Positions 9,297-17,225 are shown, counted from the stretch's first letter. The stretch is DNA of 64,000 nucleotides from Saprospiraceae bacterium (GCA_016706365.1 JADJJU010000005.1:62001-126000), one strand, 5' to 3'. Notes: generated by a model from the sequence alone, not told the origin. Made by a program: numbers and translations.

Positions 9297-9854
9297 ATGA
9301 ATATTAGTAAAGAAGGTATAAAGTGGGGACTCATAGCGGGTGTGGTGACAGTAGTTATCTATATAGGTGCTTACATGATGGGTTATAAAGCATTCTTCAA
9401 TGCAGGCATTTTTTGGGCGACTACTATTTTTTATTTTTTTGCAATGTATATGGCTAGTCGGGAAGCCAGAAATAAATTCATGGCTACACATGATCTGACT
9501 GAAGAACCTTATCCATTCAACATAGCACTTCAACCGCCATTTTTGACTTTTTTAATCGCCAATATCCTTTACTATTTTTTCAACTACATCATGTTTGCTT
9601 TTGTGAATCCGGAATTACCGGATATACAAAGAACTATTTTATTGGAAAACATGGATAATGTAGCAAACTCTATGTCAGCTTTTTTGAAAGAGGATCAAAT
9701 TGAAGAAATGGTCGAAGCAATAGAAGAGAATGATTATAAGGTCACTTTAGGGAGTACATTGCTGGGACTAGCCAGAAGTTTATTAGGAGGCTTCCTTCTT
9801 TCAGCTATCTTTGCGCTGATATTCAAGAAAAACCAAATTCAAAGGCTTTCATGA
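9297..9854 (+). CDS. DUF4199 domain membrane protein, second paralogue
   Basis: A 185-residue protein with the same four-helix layout as the preceding gene: two N-terminal helices (GLIAGVVTVVIYIGAYMMG), a third at FLTFLIANILYYFFNYIMF, an acidic amphipathic connector (DQIEEMVEAIEEND) and a final LGLARSLLGGFLLSAIFALI helix. It ends four bases inside the next glycosyltransferase (ATGA overlap), implying translational coupling with it. Adjacent DUF4199 paralogues may form a heteromer; that is inference. Confidence 0.8.
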   Translation: MNISKEGIKWGLIAGVVTVVIYIGAYMMGYKAFFNAGIFWATTIFYFFAMYMASREARNKFMATHDLTEEPYPFNIALQPPFLTFLIANILYYFFNYIMFAFVNPELPDIQRTILLENMDNVANSMSAFLKEDQIEEMVEAIEENDYKVTLGSTLLGLARSLLGGFLLSAIFALIFKKNQIQRLS

Positions 9855-10789
9855 TCGATATCAGTGTACTGGTACCATTGTTAAACGAAGAAGAATCCCT
9901 GCCGGAGCTTAGTGCATGGATAGATAGGGTTATGAAGCAGCATGGATTCAGCTATGAATTGATATTTATAGATGACGGATCCTCAGACAATTCCTGGTCT
10001 GTCATACAGCAGTTAAGTGAAGAGAACCCTGCTATTAAAGCAGTAAAGTTCAGAAGGAATTATGGTAAATCTGCTGCTCTGGATGTGGGATTTGAGAAGA
10101 GTATTGGTGAAGTTTTGATAACCATGGATGCAGATCTCCAGGATTCTCCGGATGAAATTCCTGAATTATTTGAAATGATTAAAAATCAGGGTTTTGACCT
10201 GGTGTCAGGGTGGAAAAAGAAGCGTCATGACCCTGTTGGAAAAACCATTCCATCCAAATTTTTTAATTGGGCTACCCGTAAGATGAGTGGCATAAATCTC
10301 AATGATTTTAACTGCGGTCTTAAGGCTTATAGAAAAGAAGTGGTTAAAAATATCATCATCTATGGTGAAATGCATCGTTACATCCCTGTAATTGCAAAAT
10401 GGTCCGGATTCTCTAAAATAGGTGAAAAGGTAGTCGAGCATAGGGCCAGAAAATACGGTAAAACCAAATTTGGTTGGGAGAGATTTATAAATGGCTTTCT
10501 CGATCTGATGACCATATTTTTTGTTGGAAAATTTGGTAAAAAACCCATGCATTTCTTTGGCACGTTGGGCGTATTCTCTTTTTTCATCGGGATCTTGATT
10601 TTAATTTATCTGAGTATTGAAAAGTTGTTTTTCTCAGTGGGTGGAATAGCTACAAGGCCGCTTTTTTACTTTGGTATATTGATTGTAATTATTGGAACGC
10701 AATTATTTCTTACAGGATTTCTGGCTGAAATGATTTCAAGAAATAATGAAAAAAGAGGAGAATATCAGATAGAAAAAGAGCTGAAATAA
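9851..10789 (+). CDS. Family 2 glycosyltransferase, DPM1/ArnC-like
   Basis: A 312-residue GT-A enzyme with the N-terminal VLVPLLNEEESLPEL, the FIDDGSSDNS strand and the DADLQDSPDEIP DxD motif for nucleotide-sugar/metal binding. Two C-terminal membrane helices (FFGTLGVFSFFIGILILIYL and FGILIVIIGTQLFLTGFLAE) end the protein. This is the architecture of polyprenyl-phosphate sugar transferases such as GtrB/ArnC, which charge undecaprenyl phosphate on the cytosolic face. It overlaps the DUF4199 gene by 4 bases and the next glycosyltransferase by 1 base, so all three are probably co-translated. The sugar is unknown. Confidence 0.9.
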   Translation: MIDISVLVPLLNEEESLPELSAWIDRVMKQHGFSYELIFIDDGSSDNSWSVIQQLSEENPAIKAVKFRRNYGKSAALDVGFEKSIGEVLITMDADLQDSPDEIPELFEMIKNQGFDLVSGWKKKRHDPVGKTIPSKFFNWATRKMSGINLNDFNCGLKAYRKEVVKNIIIYGEMHRYIPVIAKWSGFSKIGEKVVEHRARKYGKTKFGWERFINGFLDLMTIFFVGKFGKKPMHFFGTLGVFSFFIGILILIYLSIEKLFFSVGGIATRPLFYFGILIVIIGTQLFLTGFLAEMISRNNEKRGEYQIEKELK

Positions 10790-11781
10790 TGCTGTTTTCT
10801 GTCATCATACCTGTGTTCAACAGACCGGAAGAAGTCAGGGAATTGCTGGAAAGTTTTGTGAAACAAAATTTCACAGATTATGAAATCATCCTGGTAGAAG
10901 ATGGATCTTCCCTCAGTAGCAAGGATGTATATGAAACTTTTGCGTCCGTTCTGCCTGTAAAATATTTTGAAAAAACCAATTCAGGTCCCGGCCAAAGCCG
11001 CAATTTCGGTGCTGATCGGGCAGCGGGAGAGTGGCTGATATTTCTTGACAGCGATTGCATTTTACCTGAGAATTATCTTGAAGTACTTTCGCGAAAATTA
11101 AGGAATTCCTCATTGGAAGCCTTTGGCGGGCCGGATGCGGGTCATCCTGCTTTTAGTCCTGTCCAGAAGGCGATCAGCATTTCCATGACTAGTTTTATGA
11201 CGACAGGAGGTATTCGGGGTGGGAGCGAAAAAATGGATAAATTTCATCCCCGATCATTTAATATGGGGTATACGCGTGAAGTCTACAATACTACTGGTGG
11301 CTTCAGTAAATTGCGCTTTGGAGAAGATATAGATATGAGTGTCCGGATACTGAAGGCTGGATTCAAGACAGGATTGATCAGGGAAGCGTGGGTGTATCAC
11401 AAACGCAGGACTGACTTCAAGAAATTTTTCAAACAAGTTTATAATTCCGGAATAGCAAGAATTAACCTTCAGAAACGACATCCGGGAACGCTGAAAGCTG
11501 TGCATGTATTACCGGCATTGTTTGTTTTGGGAATCCCTGGCTGTATTTTGTTGGGGGTATTTTTTCATCCCATATTTTATGTGTTTCCTTTACTGCCGGC
11601 CGCAGGGCTTCTGATTGAAGGATCATTGAAAGCAGGATCCGTATATATAGGTTATTTAACAGTTGCGGCCGGATATGTACAGTTGACAGGATATGGTCTG
11701 GGATTTATAAATGCTTTTTTCAAGCGATATTTACTGGGCAAAGGAGAATTTGATGCATTTCGTGATAATTTTTATGAATAG
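10789..11781 (+). CDS. Family 2 glycosyltransferase with C-terminal membrane anchor
   Basis: A 330-residue GT-A protein beginning MLFSVIIPVFNRPEEVRELL, with the VEDGSS strand, NFGADRAAGEWLIFLDSDC (DxD) and a GEDIDMSVRI acceptor-site motif typical of processive or lipid-linked family 2 enzymes. Two or three hydrophobic segments follow residue 230. Its start codon overlaps the stop of the preceding transferase (TAATG), and gmhA begins 5 bases after its stop. The context suggests assembly of a surface glycan or lipid-linked sugar. Confidence 0.88.
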   Translation: MLFSVIIPVFNRPEEVRELLESFVKQNFTDYEIILVEDGSSLSSKDVYETFASVLPVKYFEKTNSGPGQSRNFGADRAAGEWLIFLDSDCILPENYLEVLSRKLRNSSLEAFGGPDAGHPAFSPVQKAISISMTSFMTTGGIRGGSEKMDKFHPRSFNMGYTREVYNTTGGFSKLRFGEDIDMSVRILKAGFKTGLIREAWVYHKRRTDFKKFFKQVYNSGIARINLQKRHPGTLKAVHVLPALFVLGIPGCILLGVFFHPIFYVFPLLPAAGLLIEGSLKAGSVYIGYLTVAAGYVQLTGYGLGFINAFFKRYLLGKGEFDAFRDNFYE

Positions 11782-11786
11782 GGAAT

Positions 11787-12364
11787 ATGGAAACTAAAAT
11801 CAGAGCTATAATCAGTGAGCATGTCAATGTTGCGACAAAAGTTCTAGATGATGCTCAGTTACAAATGCAAATTATGCAAGCCTGTGAAATGCTGATTCAG
11901 GCATTCAAAGCTGATAGGAAAGTTCTCCTTTGTGGGAATGGTGGTTCTGCTGCTGACGCCCAGCATATCGCTGCGGAACTCAGTGGTCGGTATATGTTGA
12001 ATCGTCCGGCTCTTTTTGCTGAGGCATTGCATGTCAATTCATCTTACATGACAGCGGTGTCCAATGATTTTGGTTTTGATGAGACTTACAAGAGATTAGT
12101 TCAGGGATTTGGAAGAGAAGGGGATGTTCTGATCGCACTTTCTACTTCCGGAAATTCAAAAATATAGTCGCAGCAGCAAAAGAGGCTTTGAATGTCGGAA
12201 TGAAAGTTATCGGATTCAGCGGTGCAAACGGAGGGCTGTTGAAAGATCATTCTACACTATGTTTTCAGGTACCTTCCTTGTCGGTTCCCAGAATCCAGGA
12301 AATGCATATCCTGACAGGCCATATCATCTGTGAACTTGTAGAAGCAACTTTATTTTCCAATTAA
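11787..12364 (+). CDS. gmhA: Sedoheptulose 7-phosphate isomerase, interrupted by a 1-base indel
   Basis: The first 126 codons encode an SIS-domain protein (VLLCGNGGSAADAQHIAAELSG, ALSTSGNSK) and stop at 12167. The remaining C-terminal part (NIVAAAKEALNVGMKVIGFSG through HIICELVEATL) continues in another frame to a stop at 12362-12364. Adding one A to the five-A run at about 12158-12163 restores a single 192-residue frame, the length of E. coli GmhA. The enzyme converts sedoheptulose 7-phosphate to D-glycero-D-manno-heptose 7-phosphate in ADP-heptose synthesis. gmhB follows 10 bases downstream. The break is read as a sequencing error, not as a pseudogene, because the downstream half is undamaged. 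Confidence 0.88.
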
Positions 12365-12374
12365 ATCAAATCTC

Positions 12375-12935
12375 ATGAGTTTTCCATCAATTGGCGCAAA
12401 TGCCTGGACCCTATTCCTTGACAGAGATGGTGTACTCAATGAGCGGATTCCAGGAGGTTATGTGACACGTGTGAGAGATTTTGTTTGGCTGGAAGATACT
12501 TTAGAAGCCTTAAAAATCCTTTCAGCCCACTTCCAATATATTATCGTTGTTACCAATCAACAGGGTATCGGTAAAGGTCTCATGACTGAAGAAAAACTCC
12601 AACAGATTCATGCTCATATGTTTCAACAGGTGGAGGAGTGTGGCGGGCGAATCGACAAAGTTTACCACTGTGCGGGACTTGCTGGTGTACTTCCGGACTG
12701 CAGAAAGCCCGCTCCGGTTATGGCATTCCAGGCACAAGCTGATTTTCCTGATATTGATTTTTCCAGGTCCATTATGGTTGGTGATACGCCTTCAGACATG
12801 GAATTTGCCAGAAATGCAGGCATGCAAGGTGTGAGAATAATGGAAGACGGACATGATGAACTGGGGTTTAGGGTATTTCCGTCATTGTACAGGGCTGTGA
12901 GGTATCTGATTGAGATGGTGGAAGGGGATAAGTGA
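12375..12935 (+). CDS. gmhB: D-glycero-manno-heptose 1,7-bisphosphate phosphatase (HAD family)
   Basis: A 186-residue HAD phosphatase of the GmhB/HisB-N type. All catalytic motifs are present: LFLDRDGVLNE (DxD), VVTNQQGIGKG, RKPAP lysine and MVGDTPSDMEFA. It removes the 7... position phosphate of heptose bisphosphate in the ADP-heptose pathway that gmhA begins. The zinc loop of classical GmhB, a CxH followed by CxC before RKP, is reduced here to HCAGLAGVLPDCRKP, keeping only two cysteines, so structural zinc may be absent. No hldE-like kinase/adenylyltransferase is in the window. Confidence 0.85.
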   Translation: MSFPSIGANAWTLFLDRDGVLNERIPGGYVTRVRDFVWLEDTLEALKILSAHFQYIIVVTNQQGIGKGLMTEEKLQQIHAHMFQQVEECGGRIDKVYHCAGLAGVLPDCRKPAPVMAFQAQADFPDIDFSRSIMVGDTPSDMEFARNAGMQGVRIMEDGHDELGFRVFPSLYRAVRYLIEMVEGDK

Positions 12936-12994
12936 TGACATAACTAAACCCTATATTCGCTTTATTTTTTCTCCAAACTGTTTACAAAATATTG

Positions 12995-13075
12995 GCCCAA
13001 TAAAAACGAGCGTAATGCAATATAATTAGGCGCAAATTGATGTTTGGTATTAAAAACGAGCGCAATTGATGAGAG
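12995..13075. repeat. Short degenerate direct repeats
   Basis: The string TAAAAACGAGCG followed by CAAT or TAAT occurs twice (near 13000 and 13050), with a third partial GCGCAAATTGATG between them. The repeats lie between gmhB and the GIY-YIG/tRNA repeat region. No function is evident. Confidence 0.4.
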
Positions 13076-13108
13076 ACTAATCTTAAATTATGCAATTTAG
13101 GATCCGAT

Positions 13109-13327
13109 TCAAGGATTGAATGCAACATTGAGCTTCATTTCCAGAACATAGGCTTCTGATTTACTTTGTTTTTCTATGAAACCAATTAGTGTCCATGGGA
13201 CATAGGGGGCAGTTGATTTTTCATATCTGCAATTGTGTTCAGTGAGTCTTTTCAAAGGATCCTGAGTATGGCCGATGTAATAACGATCTTTGGAAGGGGA
13301 GTAGAGAATGTAGGTGAAGTATAGCAT
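13109..13327 (-). CDS. GIY-YIG nuclease, 3'-truncated tandem copy
   Basis: About 72 residues from the ATG at 13327 (an upstream in-frame ATG exists at 13363). It carries the GIY-YIG core: TYILYSPSKDRYYIGHTQD, the conserved Arg in LKRLTEHN, and the Glu in YVLEMKL. The sequence is nearly identical to the copy at 13745-14005 until the end of EMKL, then switches to NVAFNP and stops, losing the final helix. About 188 bases (13141-13328) match the second copy with very few differences, so duplication is recent. Such small UPF0213/YhbQ-like ORFs often sit near RNA genes in Bacteroidota genomes. Function, if any, is probably lost or marginal in this copy. Confidence 0.6.
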   Translation of the reverse strand: MLYFTYILYSPSKDRYYIGHTQDPLKRLTEHNCRYEKSTAPYVPWTLIGFIEKQSKSEAYVLEMKLNVAFNP

Positions 13328-13336
13328 TAAAACCAA

Positions 13337-13375
13337 AAATAAAAAAACCCTTTGCATTTGCAAAGGGTTTAAAGA
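13337..13375 (-). terminator. Rho-independent terminator-like hairpin, minus direction
   Basis: The inverted repeat ACCCTTTGCA-TT-TGCAAAGGGT is followed, reading on the minus strand, by a T-rich run (TTTTTTTATTTTT). It lies just upstream of the GIY-YIG copy at 13109-13327 and would end transcription coming from the tRNA side. Confidence 0.6.
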
Positions 13376-13379
13376 GCGG

Positions 13380-13555
13380 AGAGTTAGGGATTAGCGATGC
13401 TGATCCCTCAGATGAGGGGCTGCTCAAAAGCAAATGCCTGGCTTCGCCTGCATTTTTAATTATAGTTTTCGCCCAAACAAGTTTGGCTCAGTCTATAATT
13501 AAAAATGCCCCTTGCTATCGCAAGAGGCATTTACTTTTGGCGGAGAGTTAGGGAT
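13380..13555. repeat. Direct repeat carrying tRNA-Ser 3'-end fragments, copy 1
   Basis: This segment matches 14064-14240 almost base for base (one single-base indel, a few substitutions). It begins and ends with AGAGTTAGGGAT, the complement of the tRNA-Ser acceptor/T-arm end. Inside lie an inverted repeat (CATTTTTAATTATAG / CTATAATTAAAAATG) and the tRNA terminator hairpin (ATGCCCCTTGC / GCAAGAGGCAT). At its right end the tRNA body is absent. Confidence 0.8.
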
Positions 13556-13737
13556 CGCGAGGTAACACTTATAGAATTTTTTCGATGTTGCGATGTCGAA
13601 TTGAAGGATGTCAAAATAATTGAAACAGAATAAGTGTTACTCGCGATGGCGAGTAAATGCCTTCAGCAGCAAAGGAAGGAATGGTATATAAGTGAAGCAT
13701 GGAAACACTAAGGAAATGAATGCATTTACCTCGCCAT
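13554..13737. repeat. Two adjacent long imperfect palindromes
   Basis: The first pairs ATCGCGAGGTAACACTTAT (13554-13572) with ATAAGTGTTACTCGCGAT (13630-13647); the second pairs ATGGCGAGTAAATGC (13646-13660) with GCATTTACCTCGCCAT (13722-13737). Each has one unpaired G at the same place in CGAG(G)TAA. A smaller TTCGA/TCGAA stem lies inside the first loop. The block replaces the tRNA body expected after copy 1 of the direct repeat and may be a small palindromic insertion or a structured RNA. Confidence 0.65.
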
Positions 13738-13744
13738 TCGAACC

Positions 13745-14005
13745 TTATGAAGATGAGTTAAAATACTTTTTGATAAATCTCTGTAAATCAGGTCGATTGA
13801 GATTCTTCAGCTTCATCTCCAGAACATAGGCTTCTGATTTACTTTGTTTTTCTATGAAACCAATTAGTGTCCATGGGATATAGGGGGCAGTTGATTTTTC
13901 ATATCTGCAATTGTGTTCAGTGAGTCTTTTCAAAGGATCCTGAGTATGGCCGATGTAATAACGATCTTTGGAAGGGGAGTAGAGAATATAAGATGAGTAT
14001 GGCAT
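13745..14005 (-). CDS. GIY-YIG nuclease family protein (UPF0213/YhbQ-like)
   Basis: About 86 residues from the ATG at 14005 (14011 is an in-frame alternative two codons upstream). The domain is complete: SYILYSPSKDRYYIG for the GIY and YIG strands, LKRLTEHN with the catalytic Arg, YVLEMKLK with the metal-binding Glu, and a C-terminal basic helix NLNRPDLQRFIKKYF. This is a stand-alone single-domain member, whose cellular role is poorly defined. It lies between two copies of the tRNA-3'-end repeat, upstream-adjacent to tRNA-Ser on the same strand's downstream side, and has a truncated near-identical neighbour at 13109-13327. Confidence 0.75.
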   Translation of the reverse strand: MPYSSYILYSPSKDRYYIGHTQDPLKRLTEHNCRYEKSTAPYIPWTLIGFIEKQSKSEAYVLEMKLKNLNRPDLQRFIKKYFNSSS

Positions 14006-14063
14006 AAGCATTGTCTATAATTCATTAAAAAAAGCTCTTTGAGTATGGAAGGAGCTTGAGCCC

Positions 14064-14240
14064 AGAGTTAGGGATTAGCGATGCTGATCCCTCAGATGAG
14101 GGGCTGCTCAAAAGCAAATGCCTGGCTTCGCCTGTCATTTTTAATTATAGTCTTCGCTCAAACAAGTTTGGCTCAGCCTATAATTAAAAATGCCCCTTGC
14201 TATCGCAAGAGGCATTTACTTTTGGCGGAGAGTTAGGGAT
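14064..14240. repeat. Direct repeat carrying tRNA-Ser 3'-end fragments, copy 2 (abuts the intact tRNA)
   Basis: Same unit as 13380-13555, offset by about 684 bases. Its right end is the genuine 3' end and terminator of the functional tRNA-Ser. Its left end again starts with an orphan AGAGTTAGGGAT tRNA fragment. Confidence 0.8.
14184..14218 (-). terminator. Rho-independent terminator of tRNA-Ser
   Basis: On the minus strand, directly after the encoded CCA, an 11-bp stem with one mismatch (ATGCCTCTTGC / GCAAGGGGCAT, four-base loop) is followed by TTTTTAATTA. The same hairpin is present in repeat copy 1 at 13501-13533. Confidence 0.75.
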
Positions 14241-14313
14241 TCGAACCCTAGAGACCCTTTTGGAGCCTACACACTTTCCAGGCGTGCGCCTTCGACCGCT
14301 CGGCCAACTCTCC
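14223..14313 (-). tRNA. tRNA-Ser (anticodon GGA)
   Basis: On the minus strand the gene begins GGAGAGTTGGCCGAGCGGTC and has an ACGCC-TGGAAAG-type anticodon arm very like the E. coli tRNA-Ser(GGA) arm, a long variable arm (AGGCTCCAAAAGGGTCTC), a GGTTCGAATCC T-arm and an acceptor stem GGAGAGT/ACTCTCC. Discriminator G and an encoded CCA follow (14223-14226). It reads UCC and UCU codons. Confidence 0.95.
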
Positions 14314-14402
14314 AATTTTTCAATATAATCTGCTTCCAGATCTATTTCGGAGTGCAAAAGTCGCTAAAAAATTATTCAAAAAATAATACTTCTTTAAAAA
14401 AT

Positions 14403-15176
14403 CTATTCAGCACCATATAATCTTCGGGCATTTCTTGTTGTAATCATGGCTACTTCTTCTTCCGGTATTTCCTTGATCTCTGCTAATTTGCTGCCAATCA
14501 GTGGAATATAACTGCTTTCATTTCTTTTGCCACGATGTGGAGTTGGTGGAAGATAGGGCGCATCTGTTTCCAGCACGATATATTCTAATGGAATATTTCT
14601 GATAGCATCAGGTAAAGTTGATTTTTTATACGTCAATGGACCACCAATTCCCAATAAAAAGCCCATTTCTATTATTTCATTTGCCTGCTTTTCAGTCCCG
14701 CTGAAACAATGGAAAATGCCCCTGTACTCCGGTACTTTCATCTCCTTCACCAACCCAATAAGAATATCAATGGATTCTCTGGAGTGAATCACAATTGGAA
14801 GATTTTTTTCCATGGCCCATACAGATTGAATCCGGAATGCCTCTTCCTGAATATCCAGGGTACTCTTGTCCCAGTATAGATCAATTCCTATTTCCCCTAC
14901 GGCACAAAAATGCCTTTTATCCAGCCATTCTTTCACAATTTTTAGTTGTTCTTTCCAATCCTCAGGTTGGACTGAGCACGGATGTAGTCCCATCATCGGA
15001 AATATATTATCAGGAAATTGTGCTTCCAGTGCCAGCATACCTTCAATAGAATTCTTGTCGACATTGGGTAAATACATCTCCAATACACCGGATTCAAGAC
15101 TTCTTATTACCATTTCTGTCCTATCTTCCCCAAATTCAGCACTGTATAGATGCGCATGTGTGTCGACCCAATTCAT
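14403..15176 (-). CDS. tatD: TatD family metal-dependent hydrolase
   Basis: A 257-residue TIM-barrel hydrolase with the full TatD signature: N-terminal WVDTHAHLYS (HxH metal ligands), GLHPCSV, VGEIGIDLYWD (metal-binding Glu), IVIHSRE, FHCFSGT and LETDAPYLPP (catalytic Asp). Length matches the family (about 255-265). TatD proteins are cytosolic 3'-5' exonucleases active in DNA repair and fragmentation, though broader roles are proposed. It ends 90 bases from tRNA-Ser and shares that strand, without obvious operon partners. Confidence 0.92.
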   Translation of the reverse strand: MNWVDTHAHLYSAEFGEDRTEMVIRSLESGVLEMYLPNVDKNSIEGMLALEAQFPDNIFPMMGLHPCSVQPEDWKEQLKIVKEWLDKRHFCAVGEIGIDLYWDKSTLDIQEEAFRIQSVWAMEKNLPIVIHSRESIDILIGLVKEMKVPEYRGIFHCFSGTEKQANEIIEMGFLLGIGGPLTYKKSTLPDAIRNIPLEYIVLETDAPYLPPTPHRGKRNESSYIPLIGSKLAEIKEIPEEEVAMITTRNARRLYGAE

Positions 15177-15360
15177 AATTTATTTCTTTAAAGCATGCAA
15201 AAGTACACGAATAATCCCGCTCCTTGTATTGTATTATTTTTTGATCTGGATGAGGGGCTTTTTTAAAACAACCGTATATATTAACGAGCATTCCCAATGA
15301 ATCACTATCTTACTGAATTATTATTCTCCCTATGCAATCCCGACAAATAAAAGATGGAAG

Positions 15361-16122
15361 GTGTACAGCTCTTTATCATTGCTGGCAACCATTATAGTTA
15401 ATTTTTTGGCAAATTATCTCCCAATCGCCGGTATGACCACCGGTGAATTGTCTGCGTTGTATCCAAATCTGTTTGTTCCTGCCGGAATCACTTTTTCCAT
15501 ATGGGGACTGATTTACCTTTCTCTCATCATATTAACTCTATATTTTTTATTCAGAAGTAACAATGGGACCGTGGGAAGCGATTTGTTTTGGTCCAAAGTA
15601 GGTCCATACTTCACATTGGTCAATTTGCTTAATGTTTGCTGGATATTTGCATGGCACTATCAGATTTTATGGTTGTCAGTATTAATAATGATACTTCTGT
15701 TAAGCTCCCTCGTAGGAGTATATACTAGATTGCATGGGATCCTCAGGTCTAAGCAACAATTTTCCAGAAATCTGCATCTGATACCCTTTAGCCTTTATTT
15801 AGGCTGGATCTGCGTGGCACTTATTGCCAACATGGCTGCTTTTCTGGTCTCAATTGATTGGGCAGGATTTGGCTTGAATGAAGTGATTTGGACAATAATT
15901 GTAATTGCTATAGGAGCATTGATTTCCTTGAGATTGATGCGCAAATACGGAGATGTAGTTTTATCAGCAGTCACTATCTGGGCTTTTGTAGGGATCCTAA
16001 TAAAGAGACAGCCTTTGGTGGAAACTGAAGGGAATGCTATAGTGCTGACGCTGTGGATCTGTATTGGATTGCTAAGTATAGTAATTCTGTACACGATGAT
16101 GAAAAAGCCGACACTGCGTTAG
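15361..16122 (+). CDS. TspO/MBR-like tryptophan-rich membrane protein
   Basis: About 253 residues with seven or so hydrophobic helices. The N-terminal signature ANYLPIAGMTTGELSALYPNLFVPAG followed by ITFSIWGLIYLSLI matches Bacteroidota tryptophan-rich sensory-protein-like proteins. The ORF start is uncertain: the listed start is a GTG at 15361. The frame is open back to 15301 with no ATG, while nearby ATGs at 15332 and 15354 are out of frame, so either a non-ATG start is used or a base has been lost near the start. Ligand unknown; TspO relatives bind tetrapyrroles. It converges with dprA. Confidence 0.75.
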   Translation: MYSSLSLLATIIVNFLANYLPIAGMTTGELSALYPNLFVPAGITFSIWGLIYLSLIILTLYFLFRSNNGTVGSDLFWSKVGPYFTLVNLLNVCWIFAWHYQILWLSVLIMILLLSSLVGVYTRLHGILRSKQQFSRNLHLIPFSLYLGWICVALIANMAAFLVSIDWAGFGLNEVIWTIIVIAIGALISLRLMRKYGDVVLSAVTIWAFVGILIKRQPLVETEGNAIVLTLWICIGLLSIVILYTMMKKPTLR

Positions 16123-16127
16123 TGTTT

Positions 16128-17225
16128 TCAGTTGGCCAGGACATATCTTTTTCCCGGCAAAGGCTTCACTACTCCTTTAAATTCAAGCTGTAACAGTAGA
16201 GAGGCAACCTGGCTCGGTGGAAACACGAGTGTATTGATGATTTTATCAATGGAAATATCCACATCAGTAGAGAGCAAAGATGTTATTTGTTTTTCTTCTT
16301 CGTTCATTTCAATGAAAAGTGTGCGCTGCGGTTTTTCTGCATTATTGTGATGCCAGCCCATCGCTTCTGCAAGATCGTTTGCGTTTTCTACGAGATGAGC
16401 CTTGTGGTTTTTGATCAGATAATTGCATCCGGCTGAGGATATATCTGTCGGCCTGCCCGGTACTGCAAATACATCTTTGTCATATCCATTTGCTATCTCC
16501 GCAGAAATCATCGAACCTCCTTTAAGTGCAGATTCTACTACCAGAAGCGCATCACACATACCGGCAATGATTCTGTTTCTCATAGGGAAATTCATAGCAT
16601 CCGGTTTGGTAGAAAAGGGGAATTCACTCAGGAGTCCTCCGTTTTCACACATTTTTTCAACTGTCTTCTTATGTGCGGAAGGATAGATTATGTCGAGACT
16701 GGAGCCCATTACACCCACGGTTGGAATATCAGACTGTACACATGCCCTGTGGGCCGTAATATCGACGCCATACGCCAGTCCGCTGATCACCAGCAAAGAA
16801 TGATCCTTCAGGTCTGAAATGATATTTTCAGTAATCTCTTTGCCATGAGCGCTGGGCCTTCTTGTTCCCACGACTCCCAATATTTTAGGTGCATTCAGAT
16901 CTGCATTTCCTTTGTAAAACAAAAGGACAGGCGCATCCTTTATGGGTTTCATTCTCCATGGATAATCATTGTCCAGGTAGAATAATGTTTTGACACCATT
17001 TTTTTCAATTCTTTCTAATTGTTGTTCGGCATCTTCAAAGCTGGATTTCTTTACAATTGCATCGGCAATAGAAAGACCTATCCCTGGAATTTGGGTGAGC
17101 TGTCTTTTTTTATTTGTAAATACTGCCTCAAGACTGCCACTATAGCTTACCAGATTGCGTGCAGATATGGGCCCCACATTGGGTAAAAGAGCCAAAGCTA
17201 ATTGGTAAAATTGTTTTTCATCCAT
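16128..17225 (-). CDS. dprA: DNA-processing protein DprA
   Basis: Start at 17225 gives MDEKQFYQLALALLPNVGPI, a normal DprA N-terminus with a helix-hairpin-helix-like segment (IPGIGLSIADAI); an upstream in-frame start at 17279 would add 18 atypical residues. The Rossmann domain carries VGTRRPSAHGKE, SGLAYGVDITAH and GSSLDIIYPSAHK, and the C-terminal 60 residues form the DprA winged helix. DprA loads RecA on incoming single-stranded DNA during natural transformation and is also kept by many non-competent bacteria. It begins 4 bases after the TMTC-like gene, so the two may be co-transcribed. Confidence 0.93.
   Translation of the reverse strand: MDEKQFYQLALALLPNVGPISARNLVSYSGSLEAVFTNKKRQLTQIPGIGLSIADAIVKKSSFEDAEQQLERIEKNGVKTLFYLDNDYPWRMKPIKDAPVLLFYKGNADLNAPKILGVVGTRRPSAHGKEITENIISDLKDHSLLVISGLAYGVDITAHRACVQSDIPTVGVMGSSLDIIYPSAHKKTVEKMCENGGLLSEFPFSTKPDAMNFPMRNRIIAGMCDALLVVESALKGGSMISAEIANGYDKDVFAVPGRPTDISSAGCNYLIKNHKAHLVENANDLAEAMGWHHNNAEKPQRTLFIEMNEEEKQITSLLSTDVDISIDKIINTLVFPPSQVASLLLQLEFKGVVKPLPGKRYVLAN

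Noticed and set aside
14190..14420. 76-codon plus-strand ORF across the tRNA-Ser gene
   Set aside because: It is antisense to the tRNA; the RDSNPR...RRAPSTARPTL peptide is the well-known spurious translation of tRNA-Ser complement.
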